From Pseudomonadota bacterium (GTDB lineage Bacteria; Pseudomonadota; Gammaproteobacteria; Burkholderiales; Burkholderiaceae_B): a stretch of DNA of 11,373 nt. Position 1 is the first letter of the stretch. Each line of letters starts with the position of its first letter. The notes beneath the pieces were generated by a model, which was not told the DNA's origin, searched no databases, and saw only the letters and a list, made by a program, of their open reading frames with translations. The position numbers and the translations under genes were made by a program. Location of the stretch: contig JAEWEH010000097.1 in assembly GCA_023389535.1 (NCBI GenBank), positions 1 through 11,373 on the forward strand, read 5' to 3'. Positions 1-6,955 of the stretch are shown here, piece by piece.

Positions 1-1271
1 TGCGCCACCTCGAGGACCGGTAGTTTGAGACTGTCGGCTAATCCCGCGTACGCCTGGCGTGACAAGGCCGGGTCGATCTGTATGGTGCCCCCCGCAAAAT
101 AGTCGGGATTGAGGTAACCCAGTATCAAATTGGCATCGGTCACCGTGCCGTGCTCCCCGCCGCGGCCGTAGCATGCGGGCCCGGGCTCCGAACCTGCGCT
201 GGAGGGGCCGACCTTCAGCAAGCGCAACGCGTCGATATGCGCAATGCTTCCGCCGCCCGCACCAATCTCGATCAAGTCGACCGTCGTGATCTTTAGGGGT
301 ATGCCGCTGCCTTCCGCGAAACGCTTGCGCCTGGCTGCCTCGAAGCGGTAATTCACCGCAGGCGAGCCATTCTCCACGAGGCTCAGTTTTGCGGTGGTTC
401 CACCCATATCGAAGGCGAGCAATTGATGCAACCCGTCCCGGCCGCCCCACCAAGAGGCGGAAATGGCACCCGCCGCAGGACCCGATTCAAGCAGATCTAT
501 GGGCTTGCGCTTGGCGACGGCTATGTCGCTCAAGCCGCCATTCGAAAGCATCATCAATATATTGCACTGGATGCCCAGAGCGCGCACACGGCTGGCCAAA
601 TCGTCCAGGTATTTTTCGGCGATAGGTTTCACACAGGCATTGGCGGCGGTCGAACATACGCGGTCGTATTCGCGTATCTCTGGGGCGATATCGCTGGACA
701 GGCTGATGCTCAATCCCGGATAGGCCTCTTCTATCCATGCCGCCGCCAGTTTTTCATGCCTCGGATGTTTATAGGCATGCAGCAGACAAACCGCCACCGA
801 GTTCACTCCCCGGGCAACCAGCTTCTGGACTTGCTCCAGCACTTCCTCCCGCTTGGGCGCCTCGAGCTCGATGCCTTGCGCATCGATCCGTCCACCGATC
901 TCGACACGCAAATGCGCAGGTACCAGGGGGTCGCCTTGATCGATGTCTATGTCGTACAGATCGAAGCGACGCTCGTTGCCGATCTCAATAATGTCACCGA
1001 AGCCCCGGGTGCTTATCAAACCCGTTGTCGCGCCTTTGCCTTCTATCAGCGCGTTGGTGAAAAGCGTGGTCGCATGCACGAATCGTACGACTTGCGCTGC
1101 CTGTATGCCGCTATCTTCAAATAACAGTTTCAATCCCGCCACGACACCGTCTGCAGGCGCGCCGTGCGTCGTCAGAACCTTGCGCGCGCTGATTTCACCC
1201 GTGTCGTAGTTGATCGCCACAATGTCGGTGAAAGTCCCGCCAATGTCCGTACCAATTGCAATATTGCCCAT
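1..1271 (-). CDS. Hydantoinase A / 5-oxoprolinase family protein, N-terminal 423 residues (3' end beyond window)
   Basis: The reverse strand is open from an ATG at 1271 to the left edge, giving 423 codons of a family that is usually about 680-700 residues. Visible marks are an N-terminal phosphate-binding GTDIGGTFTDIV (7-18), HATTLFTNALIEGKGA (66-81) followed by TRGF (88-91), SNGG (243-246) with SGPAAG (263-268), a second nucleotide-type loop FDMGGTTAKL (287-296), and the glycine-rich IGAGGGSI with GPACYGRGG (336-372). These are the Hydant_A_N and Hydantoinase_A domains in order. Family members use ATP to open cyclic amides (N-methylhydantoin, 5-oxoproline) or to carboxylate ketones (acetone, acetophenone), usually with a HyuB-type subunit, which may lie beyond the left edge. 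The substrate cannot be read from this sequence. Upstream there is only a weak GCGGA-like ribosome site. The gene diverges from a LysR regulator, which is its likely controller. Confidence 0.93.
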   Translation of the reverse strand, partial: MGNIAIGTDIGGTFTDIVAINYDTGEISARKVLTTHGAPADGVVAGLKLLFEDSGIQAAQVVRFVHATTLFTNALIEGKGATTGLISTRGFGDIIEIGNERRFDLYDIDIDQGDPLVPAHLRVEIGGRIDAQGIELEAPKREEVLEQVQKLVARGVNSVAVCLLHAYKHPRHEKLAAAWIEEAYPGLSISLSSDIAPEIREYDRVCSTAANACVKPIAEKYLDDLASRVRALGIQCNILMMLSNGGLSDIAVAKRKPIDLLESGPAAGAISASWWGGRDGLHQLLAFDMGGTTAKLSLVENGSPAVNYRFEAARRKRFAEGSGIPLKITTVDLIEIGAGGGSIAHIDALRLLKVGPSSAGSEPGPACYGRGGEHGTVTDANLILGYLNPDYFAGGTIQIDPALSRQAYAGLADSLKLPVLEVA

Positions 1272-1394
1272 AACATCCGCTAATTCATGTTGGCCTAGAA
1301 CGCTCCATCGAGGAGCTGTCGACATGATGCCTTTGAGCGATTAATATTGTCTAATACTTTTTTTGTGCCTTATTTATTTTGAATACAAATAGAT
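1272..1394. promoter_or_regulatory. Divergent promoter region between hydantoinase A gene and lysR
   Basis: This 123-bp gap must carry promoters for both genes. It is AT-rich near the lysR side. On the minus strand TAGACA, 18 bases, then CATCAT is a possible promoter for the hydantoinase gene, and its -35 overlaps the palindrome at 1340-1355. A second short inverted repeat, GCTCC-N5-GGAGC at 1302-1316, lies about 30 bases upstream of the hydantoinase start and could be a second binding site. The promoter elements are inferred by eye and are weak. Confidence 0.5.
1340..1355. promoter_or_regulatory. Candidate LysR operator ATTA-N8-TAAT
   Basis: The arms ATTA (1340-1343) and TAAT (1352-1355) form a perfect palindrome that contains the T-N11-A pattern typical of LysR-type binding sites. 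It sits about 40 bases upstream of the lysR start and 70 bases upstream of the hydantoinase start, a common place for a regulator that represses itself and activates the divergent gene. AT-rich sequence makes chance palindromes more likely here. Confidence 0.5.
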
Positions 1395-2357
1395 ATGGAA
1401 ATTCGCCAGCTTCGCTACTTCATTACCGTCGCAGAGGAACGCAGCTTCAGCAATGCTGCGCGCCGGCTGCATATGAGCCAACCGCCACTTAGCCTGCAGA
1501 TCAAATCGCTTGAAGAAGAATTGGGCACGCCCTTGCTTGCGCGCACCAGCCGCCAGGTGGAATTGACCGAAGCCGGAAGATTGTTTCTGGTGCACGCCCG
1601 CCAGTCATTGGAACAGTTGGAGAAAGCCGGTGAGGTCGTCAAGCTGGTGGCTCAGGGCGAGGCCGGGGAAATAAGGGTAGGCTTCACCGCGTCGGTGCCG
1701 ATGTTCGATGCATTTCCTCGTGTCATTCACGCTTTTCGAGAGCGCTACCCGGCCGCCCGTGCAGACCTTTTGCACCTGTCCAGCGGGCAGCAGTTGAAAT
1801 CCCTTGCGGACAACACCCTGGACGTCAGCTTTCTACGACCCTCGATGCTTTTTTCGCCCCCGCCGAATATCGAAACGGTATCGCTGTGGGAAGACCAGTT
1901 GGCATTGACACTGCCGGAATATCACCCGTTGGCTAAACAGCAAGATCCTATTCCGATGGCGGCCCTTGCCAAAGAGAATTTCGTGCTGTTTCCCCGGGGT
2001 CTGGGCTGCGGCCTATTCGACCACGTATCCGTATTGGCCAATAGGGCTGGTTTCGCCCCATCCGTTTCGCAGGAAGCGCGCGAAGGATCGACCATACTGG
2101 GTCTGGTTGCAGCGGGCATGGGGATCTCCATCTTGCCGGAGACCTATATCAAGACCAGGATTCCAGGTGTCGTGTACCGCAAGCTCGACGCGGAAGAAAC
2201 CACCAGCCGGATCCTGCTGGCCTTTCATAAGAAGGCAGAGCGCTCGCCGCTTGCTTCGCGGTTTATAGACACTGTCTGCGCAGCGTTCAATATTGCGTTG
2301 GAACCGCAAGATACAGGCGAAACCATCGAAGACTCTTCAGAAAGTTTAGCCGTTTAA
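1395..2357 (+). CDS. LysR-type transcriptional regulator (aromatics-type, CatM/BenM/CbnR-like)
   Basis: A 320-residue cytoplasmic DNA-binding regulator. Residues 1-60 hold the winged helix-turn-helix, with the typical opening MEIRQLRYFITVAEE, the recognition-helix region HMSQPPLSLQIKSLEEELG (26-44) and VELTEAG (55-61). The effector-binding domain begins near residue 90 (GEIRVGFTAS, 91-100) and runs to about 295. The QPPLS motif and RVGFTAS are typical of the branch that includes regulators of aromatic-compound degradation, although the effector here is unknown. The protein is a little longer than the usual 290-305 residues because of a polar, acidic C-terminal tail (about 301-320). The ATG was chosen because it gives the canonical N-terminus; no clear Shine-Dalgarno is visible in front of it. 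Divergence from the hydantoinase A gene suggests that gene is its target. Confidence 0.95.
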   Translation: MEIRQLRYFITVAEERSFSNAARRLHMSQPPLSLQIKSLEEELGTPLLARTSRQVELTEAGRLFLVHARQSLEQLEKAGEVVKLVAQGEAGEIRVGFTASVPMFDAFPRVIHAFRERYPAARADLLHLSSGQQLKSLADNTLDVSFLRPSMLFSPPPNIETVSLWEDQLALTLPEYHPLAKQQDPIPMAALAKENFVLFPRGLGCGLFDHVSVLANRAGFAPSVSQEAREGSTILGLVAAGMGISILPETYIKTRIPGVVYRKLDAEETTSRILLAFHKKAERSPLASRFIDTVCAAFNIALEPQDTGETIEDSSESLAV

Positions 2358-2426
2358 GCTACCCACACGGGATATTCTGGTGAGCTTCGATGCGTTAAGA
2401 CGTTGGGAAGTCTCTTTGTCTATCGG

Positions 2427-3365
2427 TCACCGCCACGTTGCTTTTATCCGCTTGACCATCCAAACCAGCCCCACGGCCACGGCACCTGCAGCGATGCCCA
2501 GCACGGCGTTCGCTAATATAGGGCCGACGGCCGCGAGCACCGTGGCCAACACGCCCGGATAAGCTTCTGCCGGTGGCAGCAAGCCGTGCAGCCAGGCTTC
2601 AAAGCCAGGCAAGCCATGCGCCAATATGCCCCCGCCCACCAGAAACATCGCGATGGTCCCGGCGATCGACAGGCCTTTCATCAGATAGGGAGCGACGGCC
2701 AATATGCCCCGGCCCAGGGCGCGCCATACGGCAGCCATCGAGCCGCCACGACGCTGGCTGAGATACAAGCCTGCATCATCGAGCTTGACGACGCCCGCAA
2801 CGAAACCGTACACCCCTACCGTCATGATGACCGCGACCGTGGACACCACGGCGGCTTGCGTGGCAAAGGCCGCGGCGGCCACTGTACCTAGCGTAATGGC
2901 AATGATCTCTGCGGACAGGATGAAGTCCGTCCGGATGGCGCCCTTGATTTTGCTCTGCTCTGGGGTGCCCTGCGTGTTCGAAGTGTCCGCTGCGGGCGTG
3001 GTCGGCTTGATATGGGCCCTGTCCTTGGGGTGGAACAGGCTGTGCAGGATTTTTTCCACCCCTTCGTAACACAGGTAGATACCACCCAACATCAATAAGG
3101 GAATGATGGCCACTGGCAGGAAGGCGCTGATGGCCAGGGCCAGCGGCACCAATATGGCCTTGTTCACGAAAGAGCCTTTAGCCACCGCCCAGACGACCGG
3201 CAGTTCGCGGTTGGCGACAACGCCGCTGACCTGCTGTGCATTCAGGGCGATATCATCGCCCAATACGCCGGCCGTTTTCTTGCTGGCCGCTTTGGTCATC
3301 AACGCGACATCATCCAGGACGCTTGCGATGTCGTCGAGCAAGGCTAATAGGCTGGCACCGGCCAT
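2427..3365 (-). CDS. DUF808 (YedI-type) inner-membrane protein
   Basis: A 312-residue multi-pass membrane protein with the hallmark N-terminus of the DUF808 family: a soluble helix with SLLALLDDIASVLDDVA (5-21), then MTKAASKKTAGVLGDDIALN (23-42). Hydrophobic stretches lie at roughly 70-98, 148-195, 219-250 and 271-305. A polar, proline- and threonine-rich loop (about 113-140) separates the first pair from the rest. The length matches the family (about 300). E. coli YedI belongs to it; the biochemical role is unknown and I assign none. The start has only a weak GGA six bases ahead. It lies downstream of the small gene ending at 3449 (83-bp gap) and converges with lysR, with no U-rich terminator in the 69 bp between them. 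It shows no obvious link to the catabolic neighbours. Confidence 0.9.
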   Translation of the reverse strand: MAGASLLALLDDIASVLDDVALMTKAASKKTAGVLGDDIALNAQQVSGVVANRELPVVWAVAKGSFVNKAILVPLALAISAFLPVAIIPLLMLGGIYLCYEGVEKILHSLFHPKDRAHIKPTTPAADTSNTQGTPEQSKIKGAIRTDFILSAEIIAITLGTVAAAAFATQAAVVSTVAVIMTVGVYGFVAGVVKLDDAGLYLSQRRGGSMAAVWRALGRGILAVAPYLMKGLSIAGTIAMFLVGGGILAHGLPGFEAWLHGLLPPAEAYPGVLATVLAAVGPILANAVLGIAAGAVAVGLVWMVKRIKATWR

Positions 3366-3429
3366 GTCGTTCCATAGTCAACTGCAATGCCCTTATGGTA
3401 ATTGCGGGTGCACGGCTGCGCGAGCGGTT

Positions 3430-3442
3430 TTACACCCTGTAA
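3430..3442. repeat. Short inverted repeat TTACA-CCC-TGTAA
   Basis: A perfect 5-bp inverted repeat with a 3-base centre lies 7 bp past the stop codon of the small gene and 64 bp upstream of the DUF808 start. It could be a protein-binding site for the DUF808 promoter or a weak hairpin after the small gene. No run of U follows on either strand, so I do not call it a terminator. Confidence 0.3.
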
Positions 3443-3448
3443 GAGCGC

Positions 3449-3835
3449 CTACCTGAACAGGCTGTCCTCATCCAACAGCTCGTAGACAATGTGCACATTA
3501 GCCGTCAGGCCGCGCCTGATGGCGGCAGGAATCGACACTCGCACTTTCCTGCACAGCCCCGGCTGGGGAATGATATTGATCTGCAGCCCCATAACGGAAC
3601 GCACCTCATTGTGTCCAGCGCTGACTTCTACAACGATACCCAGTTGCCTGTGGATCAATGCCTGCATGTGGCGCAGGTCCGCAAGGCTGGCAAGGCGTTC
3701 CAGTCGCTGGACCAGGCGCTTTTCCTCGTCACGCGTCAACAGCAGCACCCGCATATCGCTATCGGGGCTGGACAACAGTTGCTCTCGTTCGCAAATGCAG
3801 GTGCCCGGCGGGCACTCGGTGCGCAAGGGTGGCAT
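3449..3835 (-). CDS. Small cysteine-containing hypothetical protein
   Basis: A 128-residue soluble protein I cannot assign to a named family, although its organised sequence looks like a real conserved gene. The N-terminus carries CPPGTCIC, placing cysteines at 8, 13 and 15, and a fourth cysteine is in PGLCRKVR at 95, so a metal or Fe-S site built from four cysteines is possible but unproven. Residues 33-63 (LTRDEEKRLVQRLERL and onward) look like an amphipathic helix pair, followed by a likely beta-rich half with SAGHNEVRSVMGLQINI (72-88) and a basic IPAAIRRGL (102-110). There is no signal peptide or membrane segment. The ATG has no Shine-Dalgarno and sits inside one arm of the nested inverted repeat at 3831-3897. 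No ATG, GTG or TTG lies upstream in frame before a TAG at 3875-3877. The reading frame is nonetheless plausible upstream of the ATG (as far as an in-frame ATT at 3863-3865), so a non-standard start cannot be excluded. Confidence 0.7.
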   Translation of the reverse strand: MPPLRTECPPGTCICEREQLLSSPDSDMRVLLLTRDEEKRLVQRLERLASLADLRHMQALIHRQLGIVVEVSAGHNEVRSVMGLQINIIPQPGLCRKVRVSIPAAIRRGLTANVHIVYELLDEDSLFR

Positions 3836-3897
3836 GGCGTAGCGTGTATCGTCGGTCTCTTCAATATCGCTATTCTACGACGGTGCTACGCCATGCC
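3831..3897. repeat. Nested inverted repeat (13-bp perfect arms, two inner stems)
   Basis: GGCATGGCGTAGC at 3831-3843 is the exact reverse complement of GCTACGCCATGCC at 3885-3897. Inside lie CGTCG (3850-3854) with CGACG (3878-3882), and inside that AATA (3863-3866) with TATT (3871-3874) around a 4-base loop. A single 67-nt RNA or extruded DNA strand could therefore fold into one long hairpin with small internal loops. It fills most of the 80 bp between the acyl-CoA synthetase stop and the small gene, and its downstream arm on the minus strand contains that gene's ATG. No U tract follows on the minus strand, so it is not a standard terminator. Confidence 0.8.
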
Positions 3898-3915
3898 CGC
3901 AGCACGGCAGGCGCG

Positions 3916-5466
3916 TCAGGCCTTGGCTTCTTCCGATACCTTCCACAGGTCGACCAGCTTCAACCTTTGCACTTTGCCCGATGGCCCCTTGGGCAGTTCG
4001 TCCACAATACGAATTTCCCGGGGAGCCTTGTAGCGGCCCAGTGTCTCGCGACAATGATGCAGCAAGGCTTCCGTATCGGTCGATACACCCGGTTTCAGCG
4101 TGACGGCGGCATAGATTTCCTGGCCGTAATCCGCGTCCGGCAGCCCGACCGCGGCCGCCTCCAGGATGGCATCGTGCGCCAGCAAGGCCTCATCGATTTC
4201 GCGCGGGGCGATATTTTCACCCCCCTTGATGATGAGTTCCTTGATGCGGCCTGTGATGACGAAGTAGCCTTGCGCATCGCGATAGCCCAGGTCACCTGTG
4301 CGCAGCCAGCCTTCGGCGTCGAACGCCTTGGCCGTTTCGGCGGGATTGTCGAAGTAGCCTTGCATGACGTTGGGCCCGCGCAGTATGACTTCGCCGACTT
4401 CACCATCCGCCACCTGCCCGCCTTCTTTGCCGGCGATCCGGGCTTCGACACCGCAGGGAAAGCCGGGCGAACCATAACGCCGGCCCGCGGGATCCTGTGG
4501 GTTGCAGAAGATAACGGACGCGGTTTCCGTCATACCCATGGCTTCGATGATGGGAATGCCGAAGCGGCGCTCGAACGCCTGGTGGTGCTCCACCGGCAAG
4601 GGCGCCGAGGCGGACCGCCCGAAGCGGACGCTGGAATGCGATGCATCGCCGCCCTGGGGTTCAGCATTGAGCAGATAGGCAATAATGGTCGGCACCATGT
4701 TCAGCCAGGTGCATTGATACCGGTCGACCATATCCCACCAGCGGCTGGCGCTGAAGCGGCGCGGGGCAACAATGCTGCCGCCGGATACGAACGGCGTCAG
4801 TGTGGCAATGACCTGACCGTTGATGTGATACAGCGGCAAGGCGGACAAGACCCTGTCATCAGGCCCCAGGCCATGCCAGCCTGCCACCGATCGGGCGCCA
4901 TGCAGCAGGTTCGCATGGCTGAGCGGCACCCCCTTGGGGACACCGGTGGTGCCCGAGGTATACATCAACAAGGCCATGTCGCCGGCCGCGGGCGTCGTCA
5001 ACTTGGCGTCGGACGAGCCATCCCGTGCGAAATGGTCGCCGTCGGGATCCACTTCGATGACCTCGGGCATGCCGTCGCCGCCAGCCAAGTCCGGCAGCAC
5101 CTTGTGCACCGAAGCGACCAGGTCCGCGCACGTCACGACCATGCGCGCACGACTGTGGCGCAGGCAATGCAGCAGCTGCGCGGGCGTCGCCAACAAGTTC
5201 AGCGGTACGATGACATGGCCGCTGGCCATGGCGGCCAGGAAGATCAGCCCCGCTTGCAGGCCATTCGGCAACAGCATCGCAATGCGGTCACCGGCTTGCA
5301 AGCCATGGTCTGCCGCCCAGCGCCCGAAACGCTCGGTCTGCTGCGCCAGTTCACCGTAGCTTAATTGCGCGCCGGTTTCCGGAGCGATCAGCAGGGGCGC
5401 ATTCGCTTGCTCTCGCGCATGGGCATAAAGCACTTCATGCAACGTTTGGGCAGTGTCTGGTTTCAT
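3916..5466 (-). CDS. AMP-forming acyl-CoA synthetase (sulfoacetate-CoA ligase-like)
   Basis: A 516-residue adenylate-forming enzyme that activates a carboxylate with ATP and CoA, via an acyl-AMP, to an acyl-CoA plus AMP and PPi. The signature motifs are all present: the P-loop YTSGTTGVPKG (169-179), GMTETA (311-316), TGD with Asp392, TGRIKELIIKGGENI (405-419) with hinge-region Arg407, and the C-terminal catalytic lysine 498 in PSGKVQR. There is no signal peptide, so it is cytoplasmic. The ATG at 5466 was chosen over an in-frame start further upstream (5601) because it begins the normal N-terminus and has AAAGG eight bases ahead. It overlaps the stop of the aldehyde dehydrogenase gene as ATGA (5463-5466), which suggests translational coupling. 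Next to an acylating aldehyde dehydrogenase, it matches the SauT/SauS pairing known from sulfoacetate degradation in Cupriavidus necator. Oxalate-CoA ligase or another short or substituted acid ligase remains possible. Confidence 0.9.
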   Translation of the reverse strand: MKPDTAQTLHEVLYAHAREQANAPLLIAPETGAQLSYGELAQQTERFGRWAADHGLQAGDRIAMLLPNGLQAGLIFLAAMASGHVIVPLNLLATPAQLLHCLRHSRARMVVTCADLVASVHKVLPDLAGGDGMPEVIEVDPDGDHFARDGSSDAKLTTPAAGDMALLMYTSGTTGVPKGVPLSHANLLHGARSVAGWHGLGPDDRVLSALPLYHINGQVIATLTPFVSGGSIVAPRRFSASRWWDMVDRYQCTWLNMVPTIIAYLLNAEPQGGDASHSSVRFGRSASAPLPVEHHQAFERRFGIPIIEAMGMTETASVIFCNPQDPAGRRYGSPGFPCGVEARIAGKEGGQVADGEVGEVILRGPNVMQGYFDNPAETAKAFDAEGWLRTGDLGYRDAQGYFVITGRIKELIIKGGENIAPREIDEALLAHDAILEAAAVGLPDADYGQEIYAAVTLKPGVSTDTEALLHHCRETLGRYKAPREIRIVDELPKGPSGKVQRLKLVDLWKVSEEAKA

Positions 5467-6920
5467 CGGCCGAACCTTTCGAAGAACGAGCCGAATATCT
5501 GTGCCTCGGTCGGCATGCTGCCCGGTATCGGGTACACAACGCGGGTGGTGTTCAGATACTGGCGATAATCCATATTGGACGAGAAGTTGTTGCCGCCCCA
5601 TGTGCCGCAGCCCATGGACAGCGAGAATGGCAGTCCATTTTCAAAGCTGCCGCCCGTGGCCACGGTATGCGGTTGGTTGACGATGACCCGAGCCACGGGC
5701 AGGGCCTCGGCCAGGTGCCTGGCCTGGCCGTCGGCCTGTGCCGGGTCGATGTGCAGGCTGACGGAATGGCCGGCGCCCTGATAGTCATAGATGGAAGCAA
5801 CGATCTGCACCGCGTGGTCGCGGCTGCGGCTGCGGTACATGGTCAGCACGGGCGACAGCTTCTCGCCCGAAAAGGGATGATCGGGACCGAAACCGTCCTC
5901 CTCCACCAGCAACGCTTTGGCCTCGGCCAATTCCGGCCGCTGCAAGCCCACGGTCGCCGCAATCGCGTCGGCTGATTTGCCGGTAAGCGCCCCGGACAGC
6001 CTGCCTTCGGGCCACATCGCAGCTTGCAACGTGGACTTTTCATCCGGCGCCAACAGGACCCCACCCAGTTTGGCGAACTCTTGAATGAAGCGGTCGGCCA
6101 CGGATTCATCGACGATGACGCTATTTTCGGAAGAGCAACTGGTGGCGTTGTCGAAGGTCTTGGACAGCATGATGCGCTCGGCCGCTGCCTTCAGGTCGGC
6201 AGTGGCATCAACAATACTGGCCACATTGCCCGCCCCGACGCCGAACGCGGGCGTGCCGCTAAGGTAAGCGGCGCGCACATTGGCCTGGCTGCCGGTCGCC
6301 ACCACCAGGTCGGCCTGCATCATCAATGCGTGCGTCAAGGCCTTGGAAACCGGTGTGGGCAGCATTTGAACCAGGTCTTCGGCCAGGCTGCGGTCCATGC
6401 CGATGCGCTCCAGCTCATCATGAATGAAGCCCAGCAGCATCTCGCAAGTGCCCACGCCTTTCGGGGAAGGCGCGACGATGACCGCATTGCGGCACTTCAA
6501 TGCATTGATGATCTTGTTGGCGGGTGTCGCCCCCGGATTGGTGGAAGGCGTAATGGCCGCCACCACACCCACGGGCCGTGCAAATTCGACCAGGCCCAGT
6601 TCGCGGTTCTCCGAGATCACGCCGACTGTCTTGGCCTTTTGCAAGTCCCGCAGCAGACCCAGCGTCTTGCGATGGTTCTTTGTGATCTTGTCGGCGACGT
6701 TGCCCAGGCCGGTATCGCGCACGGCGATTTCAGCCAGTTGGCGGTTGCGCTCGGGTTCCATGATGGCCCAGCCGCAGGCCACTGCAAGGTCGTCCGCCTG
6801 GGCCTGCGTGTAGTCATTGATGACTTGCTGGGCTCGACGGCCCCGCTGTATTAAAGCGGCCACTTGCGCCATGGCTTCGTCATCGGTGCGCAAAGGTAGG
6901 GGGGCCGTTGATGTCTGCAT
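5463..6920 (-). CDS. CoA-acylating aldehyde dehydrogenase (sulfoacetaldehyde dehydrogenase SauS-like)
   Basis: A 485-residue member of the aldehyde dehydrogenase superfamily, acylating (EutE/AdhE-N/SucD-like) branch, which interconverts an acyl-CoA and its aldehyde using NAD(P)H. The nucleotide-binding part shows PVGVVAAITPSTNPGATPANKI (116-137) and VATGSQANVRAAY (207-219). The catalytic cysteine is Cys262 in FDNATSCSSENS (256-267), where the common acylating form reads FDN-x-x-x-CASEQ. The C-terminal CGTWGGN (438-444) is typical of acylating rather than hydrolytic enzymes. The ATG at 6920 has AGGAG ten bases upstream; an in-frame start at 6998 would overlap the receptor gene and was rejected. 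It follows the Bug receptor by 35 bp and overlaps the CoA ligase by 4 bp. Making an acyl-CoA and then reducing it to an aldehyde matches SauS plus SauT. Class assignment is firm; the exact substrate is inferred from context. Confidence 0.9.
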   Translation of the reverse strand: MQTSTAPLPLRTDDEAMAQVAALIQRGRRAQQVINDYTQAQADDLAVACGWAIMEPERNRQLAEIAVRDTGLGNVADKITKNHRKTLGLLRDLQKAKTVGVISENRELGLVEFARPVGVVAAITPSTNPGATPANKIINALKCRNAVIVAPSPKGVGTCEMLLGFIHDELERIGMDRSLAEDLVQMLPTPVSKALTHALMMQADLVVATGSQANVRAAYLSGTPAFGVGAGNVASIVDATADLKAAAERIMLSKTFDNATSCSSENSVIVDESVADRFIQEFAKLGGVLLAPDEKSTLQAAMWPEGRLSGALTGKSADAIAATVGLQRPELAEAKALLVEEDGFGPDHPFSGEKLSPVLTMYRSRSRDHAVQIVASIYDYQGAGHSVSLHIDPAQADGQARHLAEALPVARVIVNQPHTVATGGSFENGLPFSLSMGCGTWGGNNFSSNMDYRQYLNTTRVVYPIPGSMPTEAQIFGSFFERFGR

Positions 6921-6955
6921 GATGAATGTACTCCTGTGTTTGATCTTGATGGTAT

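Noticed and set aside
423..1124. A 233-codon plus-strand frame at the left end
   Set aside because: It lies opposite the hydantoinase A coding sequence, which shows clear family motifs throughout.
2358..2426. Possible bidirectional terminator between lysR and the DUF808 gene
   Set aside because: Only a 4-bp AGAC/GTCT stem is visible and no U-rich run follows, so a terminator cannot be supported.
3831..3897. Reading the nested inverted repeat as a miniature transposable element
   Set aside because: No flanking target-site duplication is seen, there is only one copy in the window, and the inner stems suggest a hairpin rather than terminal repeats.
3658..5364. A 568-codon open frame on the plus strand opposite the acyl-CoA synthetase
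   Set aside because: It is antisense to a gene with every adenylate-forming motif, and its product is rich in Arg, Gly, His and Gln with no recognisable domain. Long antisense frames are common in GC-rich coding DNA.
5467..5601. N-terminal extension of the acyl-CoA synthetase
   Set aside because: It would run 135 bases into the dehydrogenase gene and adds no recognisable sequence. The ATG at 5466 has a ribosome site and the usual family N-terminus.
6024..6854. A 276-codon plus-strand frame opposite the aldehyde dehydrogenase
   Set aside because: It is a shadow of the well-supported dehydrogenase and lacks domain features or a ribosome site.
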